Assembly: GCA_019241735.1 (NCBI GenBank)
Contig: JAFAWN010000122.1
Location: 1-11,208, forward strand
Reading direction: 5' to 3'
DNA: 11,208 nucleotides
DNA from: Terriglobales bacterium
GTDB lineage: Bacteria > Acidobacteriota > Terriglobia > Terriglobales > Acidobacteriaceae
Position numbers and translations under genes: made by a program. Positions 1 to 6,751 of the stretch are shown here, one piece after another. Numbering within the stretch: position 1 is the first letter of the stretch; every line of letters begins with the position of its first letter. The notes beneath the pieces were generated by a model. The model had not been told where the DNA came from. It did no database searches and saw only the letters and a list, made by a program, of their open reading frames with translations.

Positions 1-406
1 TCTCATTGACCAGGAAATCAGGGTAGCGCTCGCCCAGTGGCCGGAGGATTTGGAGATTGAACGCCCGGTACGGAACGTATTCCTTCAGCCGATCGTGTTG
101 CGCGTGGTCAATTCCTACAATGATTAGAGGCGGAATGATTCCCTCCGCGATTAGGCGCTCGGCGCTCTTGTGGACCTGCCAGTCAACTCCCGCAAACGCG
201 GTCGAGCTATCGAACAGGTTCTGACCGTCGTTCAGGTATAGAACGGGATACAGGTGGAGAACATTGCCGGCATCGTTGTACCCAGGGGGCAGCCAAACGC
301 GCAGGGTGCGCGAATTCCGGAAGATGCGGCTCTCGAAATCCAGCAGGCGGAGTTCACCGGCCGCTGTCTCTTCTATTCCTGCTGCATGGTTTTCTGTTGC
401 ACTCAT
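1..406 (-). CDS. Putative esterase, alpha/beta hydrolase (PF00756, enterochelin-esterase-like), 3' end missing
   Basis: This is the N-terminal 135 residues of a serine-hydrolase-type esterase; the rest runs off the left edge of the window. The ORF starts at an ATG at 406, 19 bases after the VKOR gene stops, and reads open to base 1. Visible hallmarks are an early strand region with SRT and VWLPPGY (about residues 32-43), YPVLYLNDGQNLF (53-65), and IIPPLIIVGIDH further on. Together these are the typical opening of esterase-D/enterochelin-esterase-like folds, in which LPPGY leads to a YPVLYLxDGQ strand. The nucleophile elbow (GxSxG) and the His would lie in the missing part, so activity cannot be judged. 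No signal peptide is seen, which suggests a cytoplasmic protein. The substrate is unknown; a short acyl ester or acyl-peptide is possible. No clear Shine-Dalgarno sequence precedes the ATG, so translation may depend on the gene upstream. Confidence 0.8.
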   Translation of the reverse strand, partial: MSATENHAAGIEETAAGELRLLDFESRIFRNSRTLRVWLPPGYNDAGNVLHLYPVLYLNDGQNLFDSSTAFAGVDWQVHKSAERLIAEGIIPPLIIVGIDHAQHDRLKEYVPYRAFNLQILRPLGERYPDFLVNE

Positions 407-425
407 TCGATGTGGATATTCCGAG

Positions 426-914
426 TCAGGCCTTATTGCTTCTTGCCCGCCTGGATTGGATGAAAAGTAATCCTGTAAAGACGCCTTCGCAGGTAATTAA
501 CCCAAGGGACAACAGGCACAATATGCACCACGTCGCCAAGACCGAGGATTCGATGTAGGTAAGGTATAGCGCGAAACCCAACCCAACTAAAGAGGCGGAC
601 AGCAATAAGACCGGCGTGTTACGGTAATTCCGAAAAATTGTCGCCAATACCAGCAACGCCGCGTAACCTAGGACGCCAACCATTGCCACCGGGATGCCTG
701 CGATCACCGAATAGGTGCTGCGATTAACTATGTCGCAGTTGAAGCTGCTTCCGATATCACAATAGGGAGTTGCATCGGTGCGATAGTGATGACGAAGCGA
801 CAATAATGAAACGCCGACGCCGGCCGCAGCCACAAATGCGATCGTTGTCATCAGTTGATGCGCACGATGATGCATCTGGTCTATTTCGGTGGTGTGCTTT
901 CCGGGAGCTGGCAT
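426..914 (-). CDS. Vitamin K epoxide reductase (VKOR) family membrane protein
   Basis: This is an integral membrane quinone-linked thiol oxidoreductase. Bacterial VKOR homologues do the job of DsbB: they reoxidise a periplasmic thioredoxin-like partner and pass electrons to quinone. Counting from the ATG at 914 (162 aa), the loop cysteine pair is C52 and C60, followed by VNRS (S66, the conserved serine). The active-site CxxC is C130-C133 in TWCILC. Hydrophobic segments at about 24-42, 68-93, 99-119 and 122-151 give the four-helix VKOR core. The start is uncertain: ATG 914 overlaps the upstream thioredoxin gene by 34 bases, while an in-frame ATG at 875 lies 5 bases after its stop and leaves all motifs intact. 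Neither has a clear ribosome binding site. The gene directly upstream encodes the expected redox partner. In cyanobacteria and plants the two are fused; here they are separate. Confidence 0.9.
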   Translation of the reverse strand: MPAPGKHTTEIDQMHHRAHQLMTTIAFVAAAGVGVSLLSLRHHYRTDATPYCDIGSSFNCDIVNRSTYSVIAGIPVAMVGVLGYAALLVLATIFRNYRNTPVLLLSASLVGLGFALYLTYIESSVLATWCILCLLSLGLITCEGVFTGLLFIQSRRARSNKA

Positions 915-1297
915 CCGGATTTTTGACTCAAAGTCTCGAGCGGCAGAACACCCTCGTAGCGCTCGCCAGGCAGCTGCCAGGTTGGAAAATGATTCACATT
1001 TTGCTCCACGCAGAGCTCGGCCTCACCCCGGGAGCCTTTGATGCCACATTCAATGTAAGGAACGTACTGAAATGCGGAGCCAAAAAGCGCTTTTTGTTCG
1101 TCGCAATGCGGACACCAGTAAAGTCCATACATCTTAACTTGCCGCGAAGCCAGGCACTTGGAGAAATTGTCGAGGGGGCTGGAGCGGTGCCGCATCCACA
1201 GCAAATAGATACCCGCCAACGTCGACGCAATCACCACAGCCGGGATTAGATAACGCATCGAGATAAATCGCAGATGGCGTGCGCCTTTTTGCTTCAT
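881..1297 (-). CDS. Membrane-anchored thioredoxin-like protein, partner of VKOR
   Basis: This 138-aa protein has a short basic N-terminus, one hydrophobic segment (about residues 16-34) and an extracytoplasmic thioredoxin-like domain. The redox motif is YWCPHC (C62, C65), followed by DEQKALFG. A second cysteine pair (C84 in YIECG and C96 in LCVEQN) and a cis-proline loop FPTW (P105) complete the pattern. This arrangement, CPHC plus an extra C...C pair before PTW, matches the thioredoxin domain fused to VKOR in cyanobacterial and plant proteins. The likely role is oxidation of cysteines in exported proteins, with reoxidation by the VKOR encoded immediately downstream. The coding regions overlap or abut (stop at 881; VKOR start at 914 or 875). 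The start ATG is 12 bases after the lipid-kinase stop and has no obvious Shine-Dalgarno sequence. An in-frame ATG at 1258 would shorten the N-terminus but keep the anchor. Confidence 0.88.
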   Translation of the reverse strand: MKQKGARHLRFISMRYLIPAVVIASTLAGIYLLWMRHRSSPLDNFSKCLASRQVKMYGLYWCPHCDEQKALFGSAFQYVPYIECGIKGSRGEAELCVEQNVNHFPTWQLPGERYEGVLPLETLSQKSGCQLPESTPPK

Positions 1298-1309
1298 TCG
1301 AAATTGTTT

Positions 1310-2212
1310 CTACACCACGATATTAATTGCGGAAGGCAAAACTTCGAGCGTCTGGCACCATATCGAAAGAACTTCCCCGTCCACCATTACATCCACAGGA
1401 CTGTCCAGATGGAAGTCCACCCGGCGTACGGCGCGCCTTTCCGCGGCGGGATGATTGATATGAGTGCCGTCGTAAAGCGTCGACAGATTCCGAATCAGCG
1501 TCGTTCTGCCAATCGGTCCCCATCGGACATATTCGATCAATCCATCGTTTACATCAGCCCATGGCGCGATCATCATGGTGCCGCCGGTAAATTTGCTGTT
1601 GTTGAAAGTAAGGAACAGACAGGGTCGGCGGTCGATTTGCGCTTCTCTGTCCACGCTGAGTGGGAAAGGGCGGCGTTTGAATCGGGCCAGTGAGATGAAA
1701 ATCGCCGCTTGATAGCCAAGCTCACCCCACCCGCTGAAGCGGACCGCGCGCATCGCGGCAACGTCAGCTGTGAATCCCATACTAAGCAGGTTGATGTAGT
1801 GAATTACACCGTCCCGATGTTTCATTTGAAGAACGTCACAAGGCCGTGAGCGCTGTGCCAGGATCGCTTCCAGCGCAAAGTCGACTCCGCGGTCGGAAAA
1901 ATCCCGCAGAAAAGAATTGCCAGTTCCCAGCGGCAGGAACGCCAGGGTGGGGCGGAAGGCGTTTTCGGCGTTGGGAAAAAATCCATTGACGATTTCGTAG
2001 GAAGTGCCGTCGCCTCCAACCGCAATGAATTTCTGATATCCCTTTATCAGCGCATCTCGAACTATGGCCGTTGCCTGGCCCTGTCCGGACGTTTCAACGA
2101 CATCGACTTTGATTCCACCGTCCCGCAGGCGCATAAGCGCGGGGCCGACCAGCTTTCCGCATCGTCCTCCGCCCGCGGCGGGATTCACGACGGCGAGGAA
2201 AGTCCGGTTCAC
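1310..2212 (-). CDS. Diacylglycerol kinase catalytic-domain lipid kinase (YegS/DgkB/LCB5 type)
   Basis: This 300-aa soluble kinase phosphorylates a lipid hydroxyl (diacylglycerol, alkylglycerol or a long-chain base) with ATP at the inner membrane face. The nucleotide-binding domain shows NPAAGGG near residue 10, the signature GGDGT (about 65-69) and PLGTGNSFLRD (about 93-103). The C-terminal beta-sandwich contains MMIAPWADVNDGLIE and a VDGE motif near the end, both typical of the family. The length fits a complete protein of this class. The start is GTG at 2212, the only in-frame start before an upstream stop, with a good GAGG just upstream. It begins 37 bases after the upstream acyl ligase stops. 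Its place behind lipid-activating and reducing enzymes suggests it acts on the lipid product of the operon (inference). The exact lipid cannot be read from the sequence. Confidence 0.9.
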   Translation of the reverse strand: MNRTFLAVVNPAAGGGRCGKLVGPALMRLRDGGIKVDVVETSGQGQATAIVRDALIKGYQKFIAVGGDGTSYEIVNGFFPNAENAFRPTLAFLPLGTGNSFLRDFSDRGVDFALEAILAQRSRPCDVLQMKHRDGVIHYINLLSMGFTADVAAMRAVRFSGWGELGYQAAIFISLARFKRRPFPLSVDREAQIDRRPCLFLTFNNSKFTGGTMMIAPWADVNDGLIEYVRWGPIGRTTLIRNLSTLYDGTHINHPAAERRAVRRVDFHLDSPVDVMVDGEVLSIWCQTLEVLPSAINIVV

Positions 2213-2220
2213 CTTCCCTC
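2213..2220 (-). promoter_or_regulatory. Ribosome binding site of the lipid kinase gene
   Basis: The minus strand reads GAGGGAAG directly before the GTG start at 2212, with GAGG four bases from the start codon. It is one of the few convincing Shine-Dalgarno sequences in this window, and it fixes the GTG as the start because the reading frame closes just upstream. Confidence 0.65.
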
Positions 2221-2249
2221 GCTCGCGCCATATTCAGTGGGAGTTGCTT

Positions 2250-3959
2250 TCATATCTCGCAAACAGAAGCACGGCTCGAGGTCCTTCGGATTTCCTCAGC
2301 AAGAGCTTCGCGCTTGATCTTCATCGACGCGGTGCGGAAAAAATCCTTGTCCCAGAGTAGATATCCGCTGACCCGCTTGAAATCGGGCAGGAGGCGGTTG
2401 CGTTTTATTATTTCTTCTTTCAGTTGAGTCCCGATGTCCTGTTGGGGTTCCAAATGCAGAACCAAAAGCAGGGTCTCGCCGGTCATATCTTTCACTGGCC
2501 AAATAAAATTCGATGCGAATATGCAAAATTCTTTAACCGCAATTCCGTCGAAAATACTTTCAATGTCCTCGGGATAAATGTTTTTGCCTCCCGGAGTGAC
2601 AATCATGTTCTTCTTTCGCCCAAAGAGTTGCAGGTGTCCGGCAGTATCGAAGCGGCCGAGATCGCCGGTGAGCAGCCATCCGTCAACGATAGTTTTGGCG
2701 GTCAATTCGGGGTCACCAAAATAATGCGACATCACGGTCTTGCTTTTGGCGGAAATTTCACCAATACCTTCGGAGTCTGGGCTCAAGATCCGCAACTGAA
2801 CCCCCGGCAGCGGTTTTCCCACGGTGTCAGCGCGGAATGGATTGAAGTCATTCAACGTCAGCGCGGTGCCGGCTTCGGTGAGGCCATAGCCATTGGCCAC
2901 GGGGATTCCGAGATCGAAAAAAAACTGCAAAGTGGCGGCGTCCATAAATGCGCCCCCTGTGAACATCGCTTGCAACTCGCCGCCGAAACCTTTGTGGACC
3001 TGCGGCAGCAACGACCTGCTCAACTTGACGTTCGGGCTCTGCCGGGTCAGCGCGCGGTTGACTGCAATCAACCCTTTCAGCGCCAGCCACTTCACCGGCG
3101 GTAGGAGCGCGAAATTGGCCATGAGTCCGCGCTCCAGGTTTTTCAAGACCATCGGCACCAGGCTAACGTAGTTGATGTGATAGTTGACGAACGCATTGCG
3201 CACGAATTCCGGCCGCAGCGTACGGAGGTGAACTACGCATGCGCCGCAAACAAACGGGCCAATAAATCCGACCATAAAATCGATAGCATGGTTGGTGGGA
3301 AGAATACTCAGATAGCGATTTCCCGGCTGGAATGGAAACAAGGAAATTAGCGCCTTGCATTGCTCAAGATAATTCTCATGGGTGAGGCAGCATCCTTTTG
3401 GCCGGCCTCCGGTGCCAGAGGAGTACACGATGCAGGCCAAGTCCGCCCGATCCCGCTTAACAAATTCTGGTTCGCCTTTGCGTCGAAATATCTCCCAGCG
3501 ATACGCGCCTGCAAGATCGGCGCTGGGCGGGGCTTCGGTCACCAACACAGTTTTCAGGAGGTGATTTTTGAAATCAGGGGCCTGAGTGATGGCGCGCCAC
3601 AAATGATATTCAACAATGAGGAATTTTGACTTGCTGTGGGCCAACAACTGAAGGTGCTCCAGCGGCGTCAGTTTGAAGTCGAGAGGGACCAGCACGCCGC
3701 CGCAATAAAAGATGGAATATGCGGAGATCAACCATTTGGACTGATTCGCCATGATGATCGCCGCGTGATCGCCGGGGTGAAAATCGGCGTCCTCGAGCGC
3801 GCGGGCCAGCGGTAACGCATGGGCTTTAAAGTCTGAGTAAGTAAGCCTTATTTTTTCATGGTCTCGATCCGACTCGATCAGGCAAGTTTCATTGGGCCAC
3901 TGATCCAGGGCGTCCCGCAACGCGCCGCCGAGGCAGGAGTATCGGTCGAGATCAAGCAT
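2250..3959 (-). CDS. AMP-forming acyl-CoA/acyl-ACP synthetase (FadD-like adenylate-forming enzyme)
   Basis: This 569-aa member of the ANL superfamily activates a carboxylic acid as acyl-AMP and transfers it to CoA or an ACP thiol. Visible motifs, in order, are the P-loop VYSSGTGGRPKG (about 179-190), NGYGLTEAG (about 356-364), GWLLTGD (about 427-433), the hinge FGRKKNMIVTPGGKNIYPEDIE, and the C-terminal catalytic region TASMKIKR. The A10 lysine is present (about K547), but the residue before it is Met where most relatives have Gly. The ATG at 3959 is preferred over an in-frame TTG one codon earlier; neither has a clear Shine-Dalgarno sequence. The gene lies 49 bases after the ACP gene, so loading that ACP (fatty acyl-AMP ligase behaviour) is an attractive role, but the acid and acceptor cannot be told apart from sequence alone. 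It is clearly distinct from the second ligase in this window. Confidence 0.9.
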   Translation of the reverse strand: MLDLDRYSCLGGALRDALDQWPNETCLIESDRDHEKIRLTYSDFKAHALPLARALEDADFHPGDHAAIIMANQSKWLISAYSIFYCGGVLVPLDFKLTPLEHLQLLAHSKSKFLIVEYHLWRAITQAPDFKNHLLKTVLVTEAPPSADLAGAYRWEIFRRKGEPEFVKRDRADLACIVYSSGTGGRPKGCCLTHENYLEQCKALISLFPFQPGNRYLSILPTNHAIDFMVGFIGPFVCGACVVHLRTLRPEFVRNAFVNYHINYVSLVPMVLKNLERGLMANFALLPPVKWLALKGLIAVNRALTRQSPNVKLSRSLLPQVHKGFGGELQAMFTGGAFMDAATLQFFFDLGIPVANGYGLTEAGTALTLNDFNPFRADTVGKPLPGVQLRILSPDSEGIGEISAKSKTVMSHYFGDPELTAKTIVDGWLLTGDLGRFDTAGHLQLFGRKKNMIVTPGGKNIYPEDIESIFDGIAVKEFCIFASNFIWPVKDMTGETLLLVLHLEPQQDIGTQLKEEIIKRNRLLPDFKRVSGYLLWDKDFFRTASMKIKREALAEEIRRTSSRASVCEI

Positions 3960-4008
3960 CAAATATCTATTTCACCACACAGAGACGCTGATGGGGATTT
4001 TATGACTG
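3960..4008. other. 49-base intergenic gap with a repeat-like CACCACACAGAGACG segment
   Basis: This is the largest gene-free gap in the window, between the ACP stop and the second ligase start. On the plus strand bases 3970-3987 read TTTCACCACACAGAGACG. This resembles the CACCACAGAGRCRCAGAG-type intergenic sequence that I recall as scattered through many environmental bacterial genomes. Only one copy is present here, so repeat status cannot be shown. I see no hairpin with a U-tract and no convincing promoter. Confidence 0.3.
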
Positions 4009-4251
4009 TCAAAGTCTGGACTGAATGCGGCTGGCCAAGGTCCGAAAATCCGACACTCCCTGCAACTCGTAGTCGGGGAGCTCCACATGGAAATGTTGTT
4101 CCAGTCGGGTTAGCAAGTCCAGCGCCTGGAGGCTGTCAATTTTCAAAGTGCGGAAGAAGTCATCGTCCGGCGTAAGCTTATCGCGCGGTACTTTGAAATG
4201 CTTGGCGGCTAGATCGAGAATCTGCTCCAGCGTCTGGTCAGCATCGGGCAT
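4009..4251 (-). CDS. Acyl carrier protein
   Basis: This small acidic carrier protein holds an acyl chain as a thioester on 4'-phosphopantetheine. From the ATG at 4251 it is 80 aa, the usual ACP length. The attachment serine is S40 in the motif IDSLQALDLL, with a helix I region LEQILDLAAKHFKV and an acidic stretch TPDDDFF before it. The start is a choice. An AAGGAG at 4266-4271 lies 14 bases upstream of ATG 4251, rather far but the best signal. An in-frame TTG at 4281 would overlap the stop of the hydratase gene (TTGA) and add 10 residues. The gene sits between a hydratase and an acyl ligase, so it is a pathway-dedicated ACP and not the housekeeping fatty-acid ACP, which is usually next to fab genes (inference). 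A phosphopantetheinyl transferase is not visible in the window. Confidence 0.9.
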   Translation of the reverse strand: MPDADQTLEQILDLAAKHFKVPRDKLTPDDDFFRTLKIDSLQALDLLTRLEQHFHVELPDYELQGVSDFRTLASRIQSRL

Positions 4252-4265
4252 TGGGATGGGTCTGG

Positions 4266-4271
4266 CTCCTT
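4266..4271 (-). promoter_or_regulatory. Candidate ribosome binding site of the ACP gene
   Basis: The minus strand reads AAGGAG here, 14 bases before the ATG at 4251. The spacing is longer than ideal, but the match is strong and it lies inside the extra codons that a TTG start at 4281 would add. This favours the ATG start. Confidence 0.45.
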
Positions 4272-4277
4272 CGGGAT

Positions 4278-5084
4278 TCAAGGCAGGTATGGTTGCGCAT
4301 CTTTACTCTCTACAAACCGCTTGAGTCCGGCGGCAACCGCCGGCTGTAGAAATAATTCGCAAAATAGATCAATCTCCCGCCGCAAATCATCATGCGGAAT
4401 GGGCTTTATAAATTTCTTCGCCGCCGCCGCGGTTTGACGATCAAATTTCGTAAGCTGGGATGCAGTCGCCCGCGCCAGCTTCAACGCCTCGCCCTCCGCG
4501 GCAATCTGGCTGACTAAGCCACATTGCTGTGACTTTACTGCATTGAAACTTCTTCCAGTGAGCAGCAGGTCCCGCACCACGGCGTTTCCCATATCGCGCT
4601 TCAGCCGGGGAATCCCTCCGAAGCCCGGAACCAGTCCCAGCCGCAGTTCGGGGAAACAAAATCGCGCCATTTTATCAGCAATTATTAAATCGCAGGTCAA
4701 TGCGAGTTCGAAACCGCCGCCAAATGTGACCCCGTGGACAGCGGCGATGGTGGTCAAAGGTGAAGCATCGATAAGGTTCATCACCCGATGAATTCTCTCC
4801 AGAAAGTCGCGCAGAGCCGGGACGACCTCGGCCCTCGCCAATCCCTGCAAACGAAGATAAAGCTCGCGCAAGTCGGCCCCTGCACAAAAGCCACATTGCA
4901 AACTACTGTAGACGATCAAAACCGAGGCCTGATCTCCGGCAGCCTCCAGCGTAGTGGCAAATTTTTCCAGTTCCTCCAGGGTGTGAGAACCGATTTCGTT
5001 GCATGGTCCGCGATGCAACGCGAGTTCGAGGACTCGCTCTTTCAACTCCCAGGAAAGAGTCCTGCCCTTATAGCTGGAGATCAA
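4278..5084 (-). CDS. Enoyl-CoA hydratase/isomerase family protein
   Basis: This 268-aa crotonase-fold protein probably adds water to, or shifts, a double bond in an acyl-CoA or acyl-ACP. The oxyanion-hole segment CAGADL is at about 67-72. The second motif FGGGFELALTCD (121-132) and PELRLGLVPGFGG (145-157) follow. Both glutamates that act as acid/base in classical enoyl-CoA hydratases are present (E126 and E146), so true hydratase chemistry is possible. The N-terminal strand region is a little divergent. The start is TTG at 5084, in a TTGA overlap with the stop of the upstream ligase. No in-frame ATG lies nearby and the fold begins right there, so the TTG looks real, and translation is likely coupled. 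Between an acyl ligase and an ACP, it may process an ACP- or CoA-bound intermediate. It could also be an isomerase or a different crotonase activity. Confidence 0.88.
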   Translation of the reverse strand: MISSYKGRTLSWELKERVLELALHRGPCNEIGSHTLEELEKFATTLEAAGDQASVLIVYSSLQCGFCAGADLRELYLRLQGLARAEVVPALRDFLERIHRVMNLIDASPLTTIAAVHGVTFGGGFELALTCDLIIADKMARFCFPELRLGLVPGFGGIPRLKRDMGNAVVRDLLLTGRSFNAVKSQQCGLVSQIAAEGEALKLARATASQLTKFDRQTAAAAKKFIKPIPHDDLRREIDLFCELFLQPAVAAGLKRFVESKDAQPYLP

Positions 5085-6751
5085 GATGCCTGCTTCACCG
5101 CGTACATTGCTTCGATTTCCGGCCCCAGGCGGGCCGCGATCAGGTCGCGCTTGAGTTTACCATTTGCTGTTAACAGTCCATTTTCTATCGAGAACGGATC
5201 CTGCTGAATATAAAACTGCCTTATCTGTTTATAGTGGGGCAGTTGCGCATTGACAGTGTCGAGAGCAACTTGAGCCTCCGGGCGGGTGACCTTTCCAGTT
5301 ACGATTGCCGACAAATATCCTCGCCCATTACCCACGAGAACGACCTGTTGCGCGCCGCTCAATAAGTGTAAGCATTTCTCTTCGATGGGTTCAGGGGCGA
5401 TATTGTGTCCGGAACCCAGGACGATCAGATTTTTAATCCGTCCTGTCACCCGCCAGTTCCCTTCTTCATTGACTTCGCCCTGATCACCGGTATGGAACCA
5501 GCCATCAGTCACGACTCTGGCAGTTTCCTGCGGGCGGTCCCAGTAACCCGGAAAAATATTCGCGCCACGAACGATAATCTCGTCATTTTCTCCCAGCTTC
5601 ATCTCCACCCCGGGAATGGCAGGCCCGACGCGTCCCGGTTCGACACGCCGAGGATCATCCATAGTGCAAATCGCGGTCGTCTCGGTCAATCCGTACACCT
5701 GAAGCACTGGAATCCCCAGCATCATAAAAAATGATTGAGTTTCAATATTTAAAGGCGCGGAACCGCATATCAAAGCTTTCAGATTCGCGCCAATCATTTT
5801 CTTTCGGATTGTGGGAAATACGAGAAGCTTTGCACAGGCCAGGCACAGTCGGTCCGAAAGCCTCATCCCTCGATCGCGTTGCCGCCCATAGCTCGTCTTC
5901 GCGCGCTGATAAATGGCGAGCGCTATACCGCCTGTTTTCGACAACTGCTCATCCACAGCTTTGCGCATACGCTCGAGCAACGCAGGCACGTTTAGAAAAT
6001 AATCCGGGGCGGACTCACGCATCTCGTGGGCCAGACGGCTGAGATCAGTATTCACTGTAAGGACGCTCCGGCGGCGCAGGCAGGTCAGCAGCATGATCCA
6101 CGATCCGGCGAAACAAAAGGGCAGGTAGTGGAAGACACGATCGCCGTCCGTGCGGCTGTGATTCATTAAGACATCCAGCCGTGCCGACGTGCATCGGAGC
6201 ATATGGGTAATGTTTGCGGAATTAAGAACCACGCCTTTAGCTTCACCCGAAGTCCCCGACGTATAAATGATCGTAACCGCGTCGGGAGGAGCGACGGTAA
6301 TCGGCATTTCGGCCGAGTTAAGCGGCGAGGAAAAAATATCGTCGAAAAGGTATTGCGGGGGGGCGGCCGGCCAATGGCGCACGACATCGTCGCTGAGCAG
6401 TGCATCGCCGCAGCAGATCAGTGCCGGGGTGCAATCCTTCATCATGGTCACCAGTTCGGATGCAGCCTGGCGGGCATACAGCGGAACGACGATCAGGCCT
6501 TCTGCCATGGCTGCCAAATCCATTGCCACCCAGCGAATGCTGTTGTGCGCCAGCAGAGCGCAGCGTGATGTTTTTGGGATTTCGTTTTCACGCAGAAACA
6601 CGCGCGCCCGCCCGACCATTTCCAGCAGCTCAAAACCAGTCGCGGAAATTATTTGGCCGTCCCGAATTTCGCGCAGCAGTACGGCTTTGCCGGCAGCCTC
6701 AATTTGTGCGAAGACGTCCTGCAAGAAGCCTGGTTCCGGGCTTTGCACCAT
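5081..6751 (-). CDS. Long-chain fatty acid-CoA ligase-like AMP-forming synthetase
   Basis: This 556-aa ANL enzyme is of the long-chain acyl-CoA synthetase type. Motifs are IIYTSGTSGEAKG (161-173), QVYGLTETTA (351-360), GWFHTGD (417-423), the linker GRIKNLIVLGSGHNIAPEPIE, and a full A10 motif TANGKLKR with catalytic lysine at about 532. The SGHNIAPEPIE hinge resembles FadD15-like long-chain ligases, so fatty acid activation with CoA is the likeliest reaction. The ATG shares its first base with the stop of the pyruvyl transferase gene (TGATG), and a GAGG lies about 10 bases upstream. It differs strongly from the other ligase in the window, so the two are not a recent tandem copy; they probably use different acids or different acceptors (CoA against ACP). 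No membrane segments stand out. Confidence 0.9.
   Translation of the reverse strand: MVQSPEPGFLQDVFAQIEAAGKAVLLREIRDGQIISATGFELLEMVGRARVFLRENEIPKTSRCALLAHNSIRWVAMDLAAMAEGLIVVPLYARQAASELVTMMKDCTPALICCGDALLSDDVVRHWPAAPPQYLFDDIFSSPLNSAEMPITVAPPDAVTIIYTSGTSGEAKGVVLNSANITHMLRCTSARLDVLMNHSRTDGDRVFHYLPFCFAGSWIMLLTCLRRRSVLTVNTDLSRLAHEMRESAPDYFLNVPALLERMRKAVDEQLSKTGGIALAIYQRAKTSYGRQRDRGMRLSDRLCLACAKLLVFPTIRKKMIGANLKALICGSAPLNIETQSFFMMLGIPVLQVYGLTETTAICTMDDPRRVEPGRVGPAIPGVEMKLGENDEIIVRGANIFPGYWDRPQETARVVTDGWFHTGDQGEVNEEGNWRVTGRIKNLIVLGSGHNIAPEPIEEKCLHLLSGAQQVVLVGNGRGYLSAIVTGKVTRPEAQVALDTVNAQLPHYKQIRQFYIQQDPFSIENGLLTANGKLKRDLIAARLGPEIEAMYAVKQAS

Noticed and set aside
770..1249. 159-codon plus-strand frame opposite VKOR and thioredoxin genes
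   Set aside because: It overlaps two genes with clear cysteine motifs and has no domain of its own.
426..1297. A single frameshifted VKOR-thioredoxin fusion gene
   Set aside because: The thioredoxin part comes first, not last as in the fusion, has its own N-terminal anchor, and both frames have sensible starts and stops.
2213..2249. Terminator or promoter between ligase and lipid kinase
   Set aside because: The 37-base gap shows only a ribosome binding site; no GC-rich hairpin with T-run and no -10/-35 pair.
2424..3104. 226-codon plus-strand frame opposite the acyl ligase
   Set aside because: It is antisense to a gene with full ANL motifs, has low-complexity composition and no recognisable domain.
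2250..6751. Tandem duplication of the two acyl ligases
   Set aside because: They share only family motifs; sequence between motifs and the hinge regions differ strongly.
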